Shown here: positions 6,489-13,063 of the stretch, piece by piece | Layout: each line of letters begins with the position of its first letter | Position numbering within the stretch: the first letter of the stretch is position 1 | Assembly (NCBI GenBank): GCA_030837935.1 | Contig: JAUQXU010000115.1 | Span: forward strand, 1 to 13,713 | DNA: 13,713 nucleotides | Direction of reading: 5' to 3' | Source of the DNA: Candidatus Brocadia sp. | GTDB lineage: Bacteria > Planctomycetota > Brocadiia > Brocadiales > Brocadiaceae | The notes under the pieces: model-generated | What the model was told of the DNA's origin: nothing | The model's input: the letters and a program-made list of their open reading frames with translations, nothing else | Database searches by the model: none | Program-made: the position numbers and the translations under genes

Positions 6489-6650
6489 ATGTCAAAGTGG
6501 GAATGTCGGGTGTGTGGTTATGTCTACGATCCGGGAAAGGGTGATCCCGATAACGGTGTAAAACCCGGAACTTCCTTTGAGAATTTACCAGAAGATTGGA
6601 TTTGCCCATCCTGCGGTGCAAGTAAAGACTTATTCGATAAGCTTGATTAA
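6489..6650 (+). CDS. rubredoxin (53 aa)
   Basis: A small cytoplasmic one-iron electron carrier. The reading frame gives 53 residues starting MSKWECRVCGYVYDPGKGDP, with both rubredoxin knuckles: Cys6-Arg-Val-Cys9-Gly-Tyr and Cys39-Pro-Ser-Cys42-Gly-Ala, plus the conserved acidic turn DPDNGVKPGT and LPEDWICP. Length is standard for the family. AAGGAG stands six bases before the ATG. It is the first gene after a terminator and a candidate promoter, and a tetraheme cytochrome gene follows 44 bases later. Rubredoxins commonly deliver electrons to rubrerythrin-type peroxidases and superoxide reductases; several erythrins in this window lack their own rubredoxin domain and are plausible partners, which is inference. 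Confidence 0.95.
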   Translation: MSKWECRVCGYVYDPGKGDPDNGVKPGTSFENLPEDWICPSCGASKDLFDKLD

Positions 6651-6694
6651 AGATAAAGTTATTATCTCATAATACTTTATAAGGAAATATTTGC

Positions 6695-7291
6695 GTGTTT
6701 ACAGTCTTAGAAAAGCTGCAAGTAAGGTTTGGTGTTGGTGTCATATGCACCATAATGGTGTTTTGTTTTGGAGGTATTGCTCTATCCAATGCGGATCAGG
6801 CGGGGAAAAGCTCGCCAGGCGTTACCTATTCAAATCCGTATTTCAAGGGTACGAAAGAAGAGAAAGATGCTCAGATTAAGCGGATGACATCACTTTTCGG
6901 GGTAGACTGTGATTTTTGCCATAATGAAGATTTAACGATTTTTACCGATGAGGGAAAAAAATCGAAGGAAATGATGAAAGCTTCTGTTGCCTTAGGGGTT
7001 GAATGCGACCACTGTCACGTCGACCGTAAACATTATAAAGAAAACGAACAGCAGGCGAGGAAAATGTTCGAGCTCTGTGAAATCATGGGAACAGAGTGTA
7101 ATTTTTGCCATGCGGGGAAAGGGAAACTTACTCCGAAGGGAGAGACATCTAAAACTGCGTTTGTAACAAGAGATTGGGCAACGGAAGGAACAAAACGGTG
7201 TCTGGAATGTCATATTGAGAAAAAACAGTTCGCATTAAATTTTTATGGATGGCAGGTTTTGAATGCTTTGAAAGGGTTGAAGGGGATGTGA
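6695..7291 (+). CDS. exported tetraheme cytochrome c
   Basis: A 198-aa protein with an N-terminal hydrophobic segment (FGVGVICTIMVFCFGGIAL, residues 12-30) that is either a cleavable signal or a membrane anchor. Four c-type heme sites are visible: CDFCH (72-76), CDHCH (104-108), CNFCH (135-139) and CLECH (169-173). Extra His residues (for example in RKHYK) could be distal ligands. The spacing resembles short multiheme cytochromes of photosynthetic-reaction-centre or NapC-like size, but I do not assign a named family. The start is GTG 6695 with AAGG ten bases upstream. The stop TGA overlaps the GTG of the following thioredoxin reductase gene by four bases, so the two are translationally coupled although one product is exported and the other cytoplasmic. 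Confidence 0.87.
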   Translation: MFTVLEKLQVRFGVGVICTIMVFCFGGIALSNADQAGKSSPGVTYSNPYFKGTKEEKDAQIKRMTSLFGVDCDFCHNEDLTIFTDEGKKSKEMMKASVALGVECDHCHVDRKHYKENEQQARKMFELCEIMGTECNFCHAGKGKLTPKGETSKTAFVTRDWATEGTKRCLECHIEKKQFALNFYGWQVLNALKGLKGM

Positions 7292-8232
7292 ACAAAGATT
7301 TCGATGTGGTTATTGTAGGTGGCGGGCCTGCCGCCCTCGCTGCTGCTGTTTATACCTGCCGGGCATTGTTGAAGACTGTAATCCTTGAAAAAAAAATTTT
7401 GGGTGGACAGTTAGCTGGCACAGAGCTGATTGAAAACTATCCTGGGTTTCCTGAGGTTATCAGTGGCGTTGATTTGACACAACGCATGGAAGCCCAGGCC
7501 AAGCGGTTTGGTGTGGAGATTCGATACGAAGAGGTCTCGAAATTACATGTAGAAAATGGTTTAAAGGTCGTGACGACTGATACGGATGTTTATGTAAGTC
7601 ATGTGGTTATTTTAGCCGCTGGTGCAGATCCTAAAAAACTGGGTGTGCCTGGTGAAGGTGAATTCTACGGGAGAGGCGTTAGTTATTGTGCAACCTGCGA
7701 TGGAGCTTTCTTTCGGGATAAAGACGTTGTTGTTGTTGGCGGAGGCGATTCTGCCGTAACTGAGGGTATTTTCCTGACCAAATATGCCAAATCGGTGCAA
7801 ATAATACACAGGAGGGATGAATTCAGAGCTACAAAAATTTATCTGGACGAGGCCTTTTCAAATCCAAAGATAAAGGCTGTATTTAATACTGTAATTGAAA
7901 GTATTCATGGACAGGAAAAGGTTGACGGCGCTGTTACTCAAAACATTTTGACAAAGGAAAAAAAGGATATTCCTTGTCAGGGTGTTTTTATTTTTATTGG
8001 GAGTGTGCCTAATACGGATTTTCTCGGTAATTTGTTATGTAAGGATGCCGGGTGCCATATTGAGACTAACATTCATATGGAAACGGCTGTCGAGGGATTG
8101 TATGCCGTTGGTGATCTACGGAAAAATTCGTACCGGCAAATTGCGACAGCGATCGGGGAAGGAGTTACGGCCGCTATTGCGGCTGAACACAAGCTTGCCG
8201 AATTGAAAGCATTAGGCAAGGCAGCGAAATGA
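7288..8232 (+). CDS. trxB: thioredoxin reductase (NADPH, FAD)
   Basis: A 314-aa flavoprotein that passes electrons from NADPH through FAD and a CxxC disulfide to thioredoxin. Visible motifs: FAD-binding VIVGGGPAALAAA (residues 8-20, with Ala16 where the third Gly of GxGxxG usually stands), redox CATC (Cys134, Cys137) followed by Asp-Gly, second dinucleotide fold VVVVGGGDSA (147-156), NADPH-type HRRDEFRA (174-181), and C-terminal FAD motif YAVGDLRKNSYRQIATAIGEG. GTG 7288 is chosen because its product matches the usual TrxB N-terminus; an in-frame ATG at 7249 would add 13 residues encoded inside the cytochrome gene. The start overlaps the cytochrome stop (GTGA), indicating one operon. No thioredoxin gene lies in the window, so the acceptor is unknown. 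Confidence 0.93.
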   Translation: MNKDFDVVIVGGGPAALAAAVYTCRALLKTVILEKKILGGQLAGTELIENYPGFPEVISGVDLTQRMEAQAKRFGVEIRYEEVSKLHVENGLKVVTTDTDVYVSHVVILAAGADPKKLGVPGEGEFYGRGVSYCATCDGAFFRDKDVVVVGGGDSAVTEGIFLTKYAKSVQIIHRRDEFRATKIYLDEAFSNPKIKAVFNTVIESIHGQEKVDGAVTQNILTKEKKDIPCQGVFIFIGSVPNTDFLGNLLCKDAGCHIETNIHMETAVEGLYAVGDLRKNSYRQIATAIGEGVTAAIAAEHKLAELKALGKAAK

Positions 8233-8336
8233 CTTATTCATATTCGTCAAAAAGTCGAAATATACGAAAATGATTCTTTTGTTTTCTCTGTAGTCAGGTC
8301 TTGATAATACCTTAAATATTATAGAAGGAGGAACGA

Positions 8337-8789
8337 ATGGCAACATTGGATGTAAAAGAAGTTATTAAGCAAGCAGCGCAACAAGAAGATAAAGCATATA
8401 AATTTTATATGGATGCCTTAAAATTTGTTAAAGATGCAGCTGCGCAATTGTGGCTCAAGGAACTTGCCGGTGAAGAGATAAAACATAAGGAAATGTTGCA
8501 AAATTTTGATGCCTCTAAGATAAAGAAATTCAAACCTGAAAAAATCCAGGATCTTCATATTACAGAATATCTGGTTGATAAAGACATTTCTGAAGTCAAA
8601 GATTTTCAGGATGTGCTGATTGTTGCCATGAAGAAGGAACAGAAGTCCTATAACTTTTATGTAAGTATGGCTAAGTCCACGGATAGCCCCGAAATGAAAA
8701 ATTTGTGCAAAATTTTAGCCCAGGAAGAACTAAAACACAAACACAAACTTGAGCTGTATTATGATGACAATGTATATCAATGGGACTAA
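8337..8789 (+). CDS. erythrin-type ferritin-like di-iron protein (150 aa)
   Basis: A 150-aa four-helix protein with both pseudo-symmetric halves intact: helix-A Glu17 in QEDKAYKFY with EEIKH in helix B, then the Glu of KEQKSYNFY with EELKH in helix D. All six expected di-iron ligands are present and there is no rubredoxin domain. A strong AGAAGGAGGAA precedes the ATG. The gene follows trxB by 104 bases, a gap containing an imperfect inverted repeat (CATATTCGT at 8239, ACGAAAATG at 8264) and only weak promoter-like matches. Rubredoxin three genes upstream could be its reductant. Peroxide or oxygen reduction is inferred from the family and the redox neighbours. Confidence 0.87.
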   Translation: MATLDVKEVIKQAAQQEDKAYKFYMDALKFVKDAAAQLWLKELAGEEIKHKEMLQNFDASKIKKFKPEKIQDLHITEYLVDKDISEVKDFQDVLIVAMKKEQKSYNFYVSMAKSTDSPEMKNLCKILAQEELKHKHKLELYYDDNVYQWD

Positions 8790-8897
8790 GGATTGGCAAT
8801 GTACTCACCTTTTTGTACCCCAAGCCAAAGAAGTTAAACTATCGTGGCAAAAGTCACACAACCGATACCGTGCACCCTGCCATGTTTAAAATTTAGC

Positions 8898-8931
8898 TGG
8901 CAGGCCGGCGGTCTCTGTCTCCGGCCTGCCA
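8898..8931. terminator. GC-rich hairpin ending the second redox cluster
   Basis: TGGCAGGCCGG (8898-8908) and CCGGCCTGCCA (8921-8931) form a perfect 11-bp stem with a 12-base loop. It lies 109 bases after the erythrin stop. The tail is pyrimidine-rich but lacks a clean T run. The 8790-8897 stretch before it and 8932-9074 after it show no convincing gene. Confidence 0.6.
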
Positions 8932-9074
8932 ACTCTGTATTTCCCCTCTCTCAGGGTTTGATTAATTCTAAATATGATACGAGGGATATTTTGATAGAAA
9001 CTACAGAAGAAAATGCAGAAAAAGGTATCGTCCTATTGAAAGGCTACTTCTTTTCACGTAACCGATAAATTTTT

Positions 9075-9123
9075 GTTGTCACTTTCTACGCTCTGTTTGC
9101 GATTGATAGAGTAGTATGACAAC
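9075..9123. repeat. inverted repeat GTTGTCA...TGACAAC
   Basis: GTTGTCA (9075-9081) and TGACAAC (9117-9123) are perfect complements, with inner partial pairing CTAC (9086-9089) with GTAG (9111-9114). The right arm overlaps the first codons of the decayed gene that follows, so it could be an operator, a hairpin covering the start, or a relic of an inserted element. Confidence 0.4.
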
Positions 9124-9336
9124 AGAAAACCTTCTAGCACAATTCCTAAACACGTCCACTTTCTCTCCGCATAACCTCCGGGCGTATTACCTCAAAAAAG
9201 GCGGCTTGGTGGACCAGGCGGGGTTGCCGTTGAGGCATTTGGCCGCCACCTTGACCAGCATATCAGCCTGGCCCAAGAGCTATTAGATTTTTGTGAGGAG
9301 AATGACCGCTGTATAATTTCGACTTCAACTAAGTAA
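9116..9336 (+). pseudogene. decayed small gene, possibly an effector-associated helical domain
   Basis: The frame from ATG 9116 reads MTTENLLAQFLNTSTFSPHN, LRAYYLKKGGLVDQAGLP and stops at 9286. From about 9223 the -1 frame instead continues with VAVEAFGRHLDQHISLAQEL then LDFCEENDR and closes at 9334-9336. Joining the two gives one amphipathic helical domain of about 70 residues, with the pattern LR.YY...GLP...(F)G...A.ELL.FCE..DR. That resembles the short death-like effector-associated domains found at the ends of bacterial signalling and conflict proteins, but I am not sure of this. No good ribosome binding site is present. I infer a broken gene fragment, left by decay or transfer. Confidence 0.4.
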
Positions 9337-9359
9337 GGGTAGCTTTTTATTTATCTTGT

Positions 9360-9378
9360 TGTTATTGTAATGATAACA
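9360..9378. promoter_or_regulatory. operator-like inverted repeat upstream of rmuC
   Basis: TGTTAT (9360-9365) and ATAACA (9373-9378) are mirror complements around TGTAATG, a 19-base dyad about 85 bases before the rmuC start. It could bind a dimeric regulator. The remaining 9337-9463 sequence shows nothing else I can support. Confidence 0.3.
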
Positions 9379-9463
9379 TATCACAGAAATCAAAAGGTAT
9401 GACACGTAGTAAGATGATGCTTGTAGTTGGGCGCAAGATTAACTTAATTAACGGTAAACAGGT

Positions 9464-10825
9464 ATGGAAATTCATTGGTTAATCATTGCAATGGTTACCG
9501 GGGTTTTGGTGGGAGCCGTTATTGTCTGGCTGCTCTGTAGGGTACGCATCGCAACGCTCAACGAACGATTTATCGCAACCCAACAGGATATGGCACACGC
9601 ACGGGCTGATCTTGATCTGAAAAGCGAAACGATTTCTCAGCTTAATCAGGTAATTGTTCGACTCGAGACCACACTCGAACACGAGCGTAAGGCAGCTTAT
9701 GAAAAGCTGAACATCCTTAATGAAGCCACCCTGAAGCTTGGCGATGCCTTTAAAGCACTTTCATCAGAAGCGCTGAGGAGTAACAACCAATCCTTTCTGG
9801 AGTTGGCAAAAATCACCCTGGAACGATATCAAACCGAGGCAAGGGGAGACCTTGAACAGAGACAGAAGGCCGTTGAGCAACTCGTCATACCCATCAAGCA
9901 GTCCCTGGAGAAGGTAGACACCCAGATCCAGGAATTAGAAAAAGCCCGTCAGCAAGCGTATGGAAGTCTCACCGAGCAGGTCAAGTCACTCATTTATACG
10001 CAGGAGAAGTTGCAGTCTGAAACCGGCAATCTGGTCAAGGCGCTTCGGGCGCCGGCGGTGCGAGGTAATTGGGGGGAAATACAACTAAAGCGGGTAGTTG
10101 AAATTGCCGGTATGCTGGAATACTGCGATTTTTATCAACAGCAAACGGTAACGACGGAGGACGGACGATTGCGACCCGATGTGCTCGTGCGGCTGCCGGG
10201 AGGAAAAAATATTGTCGTTGACGCAAAGACACCCCTTCAGTCGTATCTTGATGCATTAGAATCAGCAACCGACGAACTGCGTTTATCGAAACTTAAGGCC
10301 CATGCACAGCAGATTCGGACCCATGTGTCAAAACTGAGCGCAAAATCTTATTGGGAGCAATTTCAACCTACGCCAGAGTTCGTAGTTCTTTTTCTGCCCG
10401 GTGAAACGTTTTTTAGCGCGGCCCTTGAGTTGGATCCGGCGCTGATTGAGGAAGGCGCTAAACAGCAGGTCATCCTTGCATCACCGACAACCCTGATCGC
10501 GCTCCTGCGTGCCGTGTATTATGGCTGGCGGCAGGAACAGATGTCGGAGAACACCAGGAAGATTAGTGAACTCGGACAGGAACTCCATGAACGCATTGCC
10601 ACAATGGTTGAACACCTGACTAAGCTTGGCGGGTCTCTTGGAAAGGCGGTAGAAGCATTCAACTCCGCTGTAGCATCCTTTGAAGGACGTGTGCTCCCCT
10701 CCGTACGAAAGTTCGAGGTCCTTGGGGCCGGAAGTAAGAAGGAGATTGAGAAGCTTACTCCAATTGACAAAAACGCCAGGATCCTTATGGAAATGCAAGG
10801 CGAACATGACACAAGAATTTGCTAA
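9464..10825 (+). CDS. rmuC: DNA recombination protein RmuC
   Basis: A 453-aa RmuC family protein, known in enterobacteria to limit inversions at short inverted repeats and predicted to be nuclease-like. Residues 4-25 form one membrane segment, followed by a long coiled coil (about 28-190). The RmuC domain contains GNWGEIQL (201-208) and the PD-(D/E)xK-type core RPDVLVRLPGGKNIVVDAK with Asp239, Asp253 and Lys255, then ETFFSAAL and TLIALLRAV. Length is typical. A weak AACAGG precedes the ATG. It stands alone, with non-homologous neighbours, and is the last gene before the cassette-like accessory block; an association with rearrangement-prone DNA is suggestive only. Confidence 0.94.
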   Translation: MEIHWLIIAMVTGVLVGAVIVWLLCRVRIATLNERFIATQQDMAHARADLDLKSETISQLNQVIVRLETTLEHERKAAYEKLNILNEATLKLGDAFKALSSEALRSNNQSFLELAKITLERYQTEARGDLEQRQKAVEQLVIPIKQSLEKVDTQIQELEKARQQAYGSLTEQVKSLIYTQEKLQSETGNLVKALRAPAVRGNWGEIQLKRVVEIAGMLEYCDFYQQQTVTTEDGRLRPDVLVRLPGGKNIVVDAKTPLQSYLDALESATDELRLSKLKAHAQQIRTHVSKLSAKSYWEQFQPTPEFVVLFLPGETFFSAALELDPALIEEGAKQQVILASPTTLIALLRAVYYGWRQEQMSENTRKISELGQELHERIATMVEHLTKLGGSLGKAVEAFNSAVASFEGRVLPSVRKFEVLGAGSKKEIEKLTPIDKNARILMEMQGEHDTRIC

Positions 10826-10874
10826 AACACCAATTCTTGGAAGAACCTAGAAAGATTCGTCCCAGTTTTTCCTT

Positions 10875-10914
10875 AGAAAAAACGGAAAAGGCTTGCATTC
10901 TTCTTCGTTTTTCT
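10875..10914 (+). terminator. probable terminator after rmuC
   Basis: AGAAAAAACGGAA (10875-10887) pairs imperfectly with TTCGTTTTTCT (10904-10914), about ten base pairs with one or two bulges, followed by T-rich ATTAATATTTTTTT. It lies 50 bases after the rmuC stop. Confidence 0.45.
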
Positions 10915-10999
10915 ATTAATATTTTTTTAAAGAAAGGGTAACAATTTAGTTTTTTGAAAAAATTTCAATAATAGCGATGTTTACGTTGTGTTTGCCGTT

Positions 11000-11017
11000 T
11001 TATACAGACTGTATAAT
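11000..11017 (+). promoter_or_regulatory. 17-base palindrome overlapping a -10-like TATAAT
   Basis: TTATACAG-A-CTGTATAA (11000-11016) is a perfect palindrome, and a TGTATAAT extended -10-like element (TATAAT at 11012-11017) lies in its right arm, 36 bases before the HNH gene start. No strong -35 is visible; a further dyad, TTGAAA-AAA-TTTCAA, lies at 10954-10968. The palindrome has the form of an operator on the HNH promoter. Its TTATAC left arm also equals the last six bases of both attC-like heptamers further on, so it could instead mark the cassette edge. Confidence 0.4.
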
Positions 11018-11053
11018 CATTGTAGACCGCACAAGTCCCCACAGGACGATCCC

Positions 11054-11752
11054 ATGCCATTCCCAAGAGACATAAGAGACCTCGCCCTAGTCAAATCCCA
11101 TCGCAGGTGTTGCGTCTGCCACGAGTTTGGCGGTCGCAGTGTCAATGTTCACCACATCGTCCAAGAATCTGACGGAGGAGCAAACGCACTTGAAAATGCG
11201 ATATGCCTATGCCTTAGATGTCACGCAGAGGCTGGACATTTCAATTCCCGTCATCCGTTGGGCACAAAATATTCCCCGACAGAACTGAAAGCCCATCGTG
11301 ACCAATGGTGGGAGCATTGTGAAAATCACCCTGACGAACCACTGGGGTTGTTCCTAGACGTTCGATTCAAGGCAATCTCAAGAACTGCTGAAGTTCACCG
11401 CTATTGCCTCATCATCACCTACACGAATACCATGAGGGAAGCCCAAGACGGCTGGAAGCTTAGAGTCTGCTTCCCTTCGTTTCTTCCGTTATTCCCAGGC
11501 GATTACGATCGCTGCGAGATTCGTCTCGACGGGGAGCCCTACGTTCAGCTCGAATCATCTTCAAACGACCGGGTATTTCCGGGTGAATCTATTGAAGTTG
11601 TGACGCGCGACGTACATTTCATCGAATACGAAGTGAACGACAACGTGCACCGCCGTCTTCGCTTGGAACACAAGGTCACATGGCAATTTTTCACGCCAAA
11701 TGCTCCGGTTATTGAGGGAGAAAAATCACTTTCTGAATTGCAGGAGTTCTAA
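11054..11752 (+). CDS. HNH endonuclease-like protein
   Basis: A 232-aa protein with an HNH nuclease domain at residues 8-70. Two zinc knuckles (Cys19..Cys22 and Cys53..Cys56) bracket VNVHHI (His33, His34), a GGANALENAICLC segment and a final His57, the usual order for this fold. The remaining 160 residues are beta-rich and unrecognised (WKLRVCFPSFLPLF, VTRDVHFIEYEV), perhaps a target-sensing domain. ATG 11054 is preferred because AGGA precedes it and the HNH domain begins soon after; an in-frame GTG at 10988 would read through the palindrome. Codon choice is more GC-rich than in the genes to the left, suggesting transfer. An attC-like site follows immediately, as for an integron cassette. Nuclease activity is inferred from motifs; targets are unknown. 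Confidence 0.75.
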   Translation: MPFPRDIRDLALVKSHRRCCVCHEFGGRSVNVHHIVQESDGGANALENAICLCLRCHAEAGHFNSRHPLGTKYSPTELKAHRDQWWEHCENHPDEPLGLFLDVRFKAISRTAEVHRYCLIITYTNTMREAQDGWKLRVCFPSFLPLFPGDYDRCEIRLDGEPYVQLESSSNDRVFPGESIEVVTRDVHFIEYEVNDNVHRRLRLEHKVTWQFFTPNAPVIEGEKSLSELQEF

Positions 11753-11758
11753 AGTGCA

Positions 11759-11825
11759 GTCTAACCCTGCATTCAACCGGACCTGCGCGAAAAGCTATGC
11801 AGTCCGGCTAATTTGAACGTTATAC
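11759..11825 (+). mobile_element. attC-like integron recombination site 1
   Basis: A 67-base imperfect inverted repeat starting six bases after the HNH stop. The outer pair is GTCTAAC (11759-11765) with GTTATAC (11819-11825); the next is TTCAA (11772-11776) with TTGAA (11813-11817); the inner is CCGGAC (11777-11782) with GTCCGG (11802-11807), closed by TGC/GCA. The left half has the same arrangement as the left half of the aadA-type attC site (GTCTAAC, six bases, TTCAA, then a GC-rich arm). The asymmetry between arms is typical of folded attC sites. GTTATAC departs from strict GTTRRRY at one base. Confidence 0.65.
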
Positions 11826-11837
11826 GGAGACAATGTG

Positions 11838-12524
11838 ATGACGGATGATAAATCGTATTTCATCGCCGAGTACTTCAGAAAGTGGGAACTGGACATACAG
11901 AGGGCGGAGAATCTACTCGCCTCCGACCAGTTCTTTCTCGAAGGTCTACTCGTCTTGTCTTGCTATATCGGCGCCCTCGGAAGATTGCGCTATCCCAATG
12001 AGACAAAGGACTGGAAAACGTACAAGACCATTGTTTCGGAATATTCTGGCCAAAGGGAGACCTACGAGAACATTGACCTCCTGTTCTTCTATCAGTGGCC
12101 GACGTCAAGACTTGCAAACGACAAGGTGTACGGGTGCCTCAAGAACTATTCCCAGATTGTCAGTTCATTCGAGAGTGTGTTCGGGACTGATATCAAGACG
12201 GACCCACGAAGATACCAGAAAAGAGAGAAACTGCGTCGGTTGGCTAAGAGTGCAGGTACGGCCTGGTTTGATGAGGCGAATTTCGAGAAGTACATCGAGC
12301 TGTTCTCCAATAACCAAATCCTATATGAATTTGTCCGGTGCGAGGCCGTCCACAACTCCACCTTCCCTCTATTCAACACTGTTTACCACCCAAAGGAACA
12401 GAAGACCACTTATGAGGACAACCATCAGATAGATCGGCACGTTATTCTTATGACAGTCAAGAACATCATTGCCCAGCTAAAGCGTGAGTGCATGAAGAAA
12501 GCCAAATGGCCACACGAGCTCTGA
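11838..12524 (+). CDS. unrecognised protein with a HEPN-type Rx4H motif
   Basis: A 228-aa mostly helical protein. The C-terminal third contains YEFVRCEAVHNS, where Arg167 and His172 form an Rx4H motif in a helix, as in HEPN-domain RNases and nucleotide-binding proteins, and a long helix follows. The N-terminal part (LLASDQFFLEGLLVLSCYIGALGRLRYP) is a helix pattern also seen in HEPN-like proteins. I do not recognise a named family and toxicity or RNase activity is inference. ATG 11838 is chosen with GGAGA seven bases upstream; the GTG at 11835 is also in frame. The gene starts 12 bases after the first attC-like site and ends three bases before the second, so it is the whole content of one cassette. 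Confidence 0.65.
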   Translation: MTDDKSYFIAEYFRKWELDIQRAENLLASDQFFLEGLLVLSCYIGALGRLRYPNETKDWKTYKTIVSEYSGQRETYENIDLLFFYQWPTSRLANDKVYGCLKNYSQIVSSFESVFGTDIKTDPRRYQKREKLRRLAKSAGTAWFDEANFEKYIELFSNNQILYEFVRCEAVHNSTFPLFNTVYHPKEQKTTYEDNHQIDRHVILMTVKNIIAQLKRECMKKAKWPHEL

Positions 12525-12527
12525 ACC

Positions 12528-12593
12528 GTATATCAATTAGGTGCACCGGACGTGGCAGAACGGCACGCCACACCGATGACCACCGTGTTATAC
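12528..12593 (+). mobile_element. attC-like integron recombination site 2
   Basis: A 66-base folded region starting three bases after the HEPN-like gene. It begins GTATATC (12528-12534) and ends GTTATAC (12587-12593), so the outer arms pair with one mismatch. Inner pairs are GGTG (12540-12543) with CACC (12581-12584), CGG (12547-12549) with CCG (12573-12575), and GTGGC (12552-12556) with GCCAC (12567-12571). Size, position after a gene and the terminal heptamer all match site 1, although the left heptamer lacks the usual AAC. Confidence 0.5.
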
Positions 12594-12640
12594 TGGAAAT
12601 ATATACTAATCTCAAAACCTGCTCATGCATACGTGTGTTA

Positions 12641-12668
12641 TTGATAAAATAACCACGTTTCCTATAAT
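12641..12668 (+). promoter_or_regulatory. strong sigma-70-type promoter before the transposase relic
   Basis: TTGATA (12641-12646) and a perfect TATAAT (12663-12668) with a 16-base spacer. Transcription would begin near 12675, run through the REP-like hairpin and into the broken transposase gene. Confidence 0.5.
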
Positions 12669-12686
12669 AGACACCTTAACATATAA

Positions 12687-12714
12687 GGTTGGGTTGAGGA
12701 ACGAAACCCAACAA
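12687..12714. repeat. left REP-like palindrome of the transposase relic
   Basis: GTTGGGTT (12688-12695) pairs with AACCCAAC (12705-12712) around a short loop, making an 8-bp hairpin. Its right part, CGAAACCCAACAA (12702-12714), is repeated in inverted orientation as TTGTTGGGTTTCG at 13051-13063, on the far side of the transposase pseudogene. Such flanking palindromes are typical for REP-associated tyrosine transposases. Confidence 0.7.
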
Positions 12715-12734
12715 TTTAATATGGCGAGAAAATA

Positions 12735-13044
12735 ATGCAATATCGCAGGTCACAAGCGCAAGGTGCAACGTTCCTCTTTACCGTAATAAACATACAATAG
12801 AAAGAGGATATTATGTCACAAGGCAAACGTGGCGCTGATAAAAGAGTCTTTCCCGTATGTTATCAAGCAACACCCCTTGAGAATTCAGGCTTTTGTCTTA
12901 CTTCCTGATCATATCCATTGTATTTGGACATTACCAGAAAACGACAATGCTTTCTCAATGTGATGGCGATTGATCAAGCGCTATTTCAGCAGACGATGCA
13001 AGGGTGGGCACAAAAAATTTGATGAAAATGTGGTACACGAATAA
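12735..13044 (+). pseudogene. broken REP-associated tyrosine transposase (Y1/HUH family)
   Basis: The reading begins MQYRRSQAQGATFLFTVI, the usual start of REP-associated transposases. An extra A near 12789 shifts the frame; the continuing frame from 12790 reads TYNRKRILCHK, FPYVIKQHPLRIQAFVLLPD, HIHCIWTLPENDNAFSM, a TGA at 12961-12963 where RWRL would be expected to begin with Arg (CGA to TGA), then WRLIKRYFSRRCKGGHKK and a stop at 13042-13044. The HUH metal motif HIH is at 12910-12918. Compared with full-length relatives, the middle is shortened and the C-terminal half, including the region with the catalytic Tyr, is missing. It cannot produce an active enzyme. A promoter and a REP-like hairpin stand upstream and an inverted REP copy lies six bases downstream. 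Confidence 0.85.
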
Positions 13045-13050
13045 TCTCAG

Positions 13051-13063
13051 TTGTTGGGTTTCG
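13051..13063. repeat. right REP-like inverted copy
   Basis: TTGTTGGGTTTCG is the exact reverse complement of 12702-12714. It lies six bases after the truncated transposase frame, so the element ends here and the missing 3' half was lost internally. Only the outer half of the left palindrome is preserved on this side. Confidence 0.65.

Noticed and set aside
8844..9068. Open frame of 74 codons after the second erythrin gene
   Set aside because: It runs through the GC-rich terminator hairpin, has no ribosome binding site, and its translation shows no domain or family pattern.
9399..9482. 27-codon frame overlapping the rmuC start
   Set aside because: The AAAAGG motif touches the ATG with no spacing, and the frame overlaps rmuC without family resemblance.
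11000..11016. LexA (SOS) box
   Set aside because: The palindrome has TTATACAG outside and CTGTATAA inside, the wrong orientation and spacing for the CTG-N10-CAG form.
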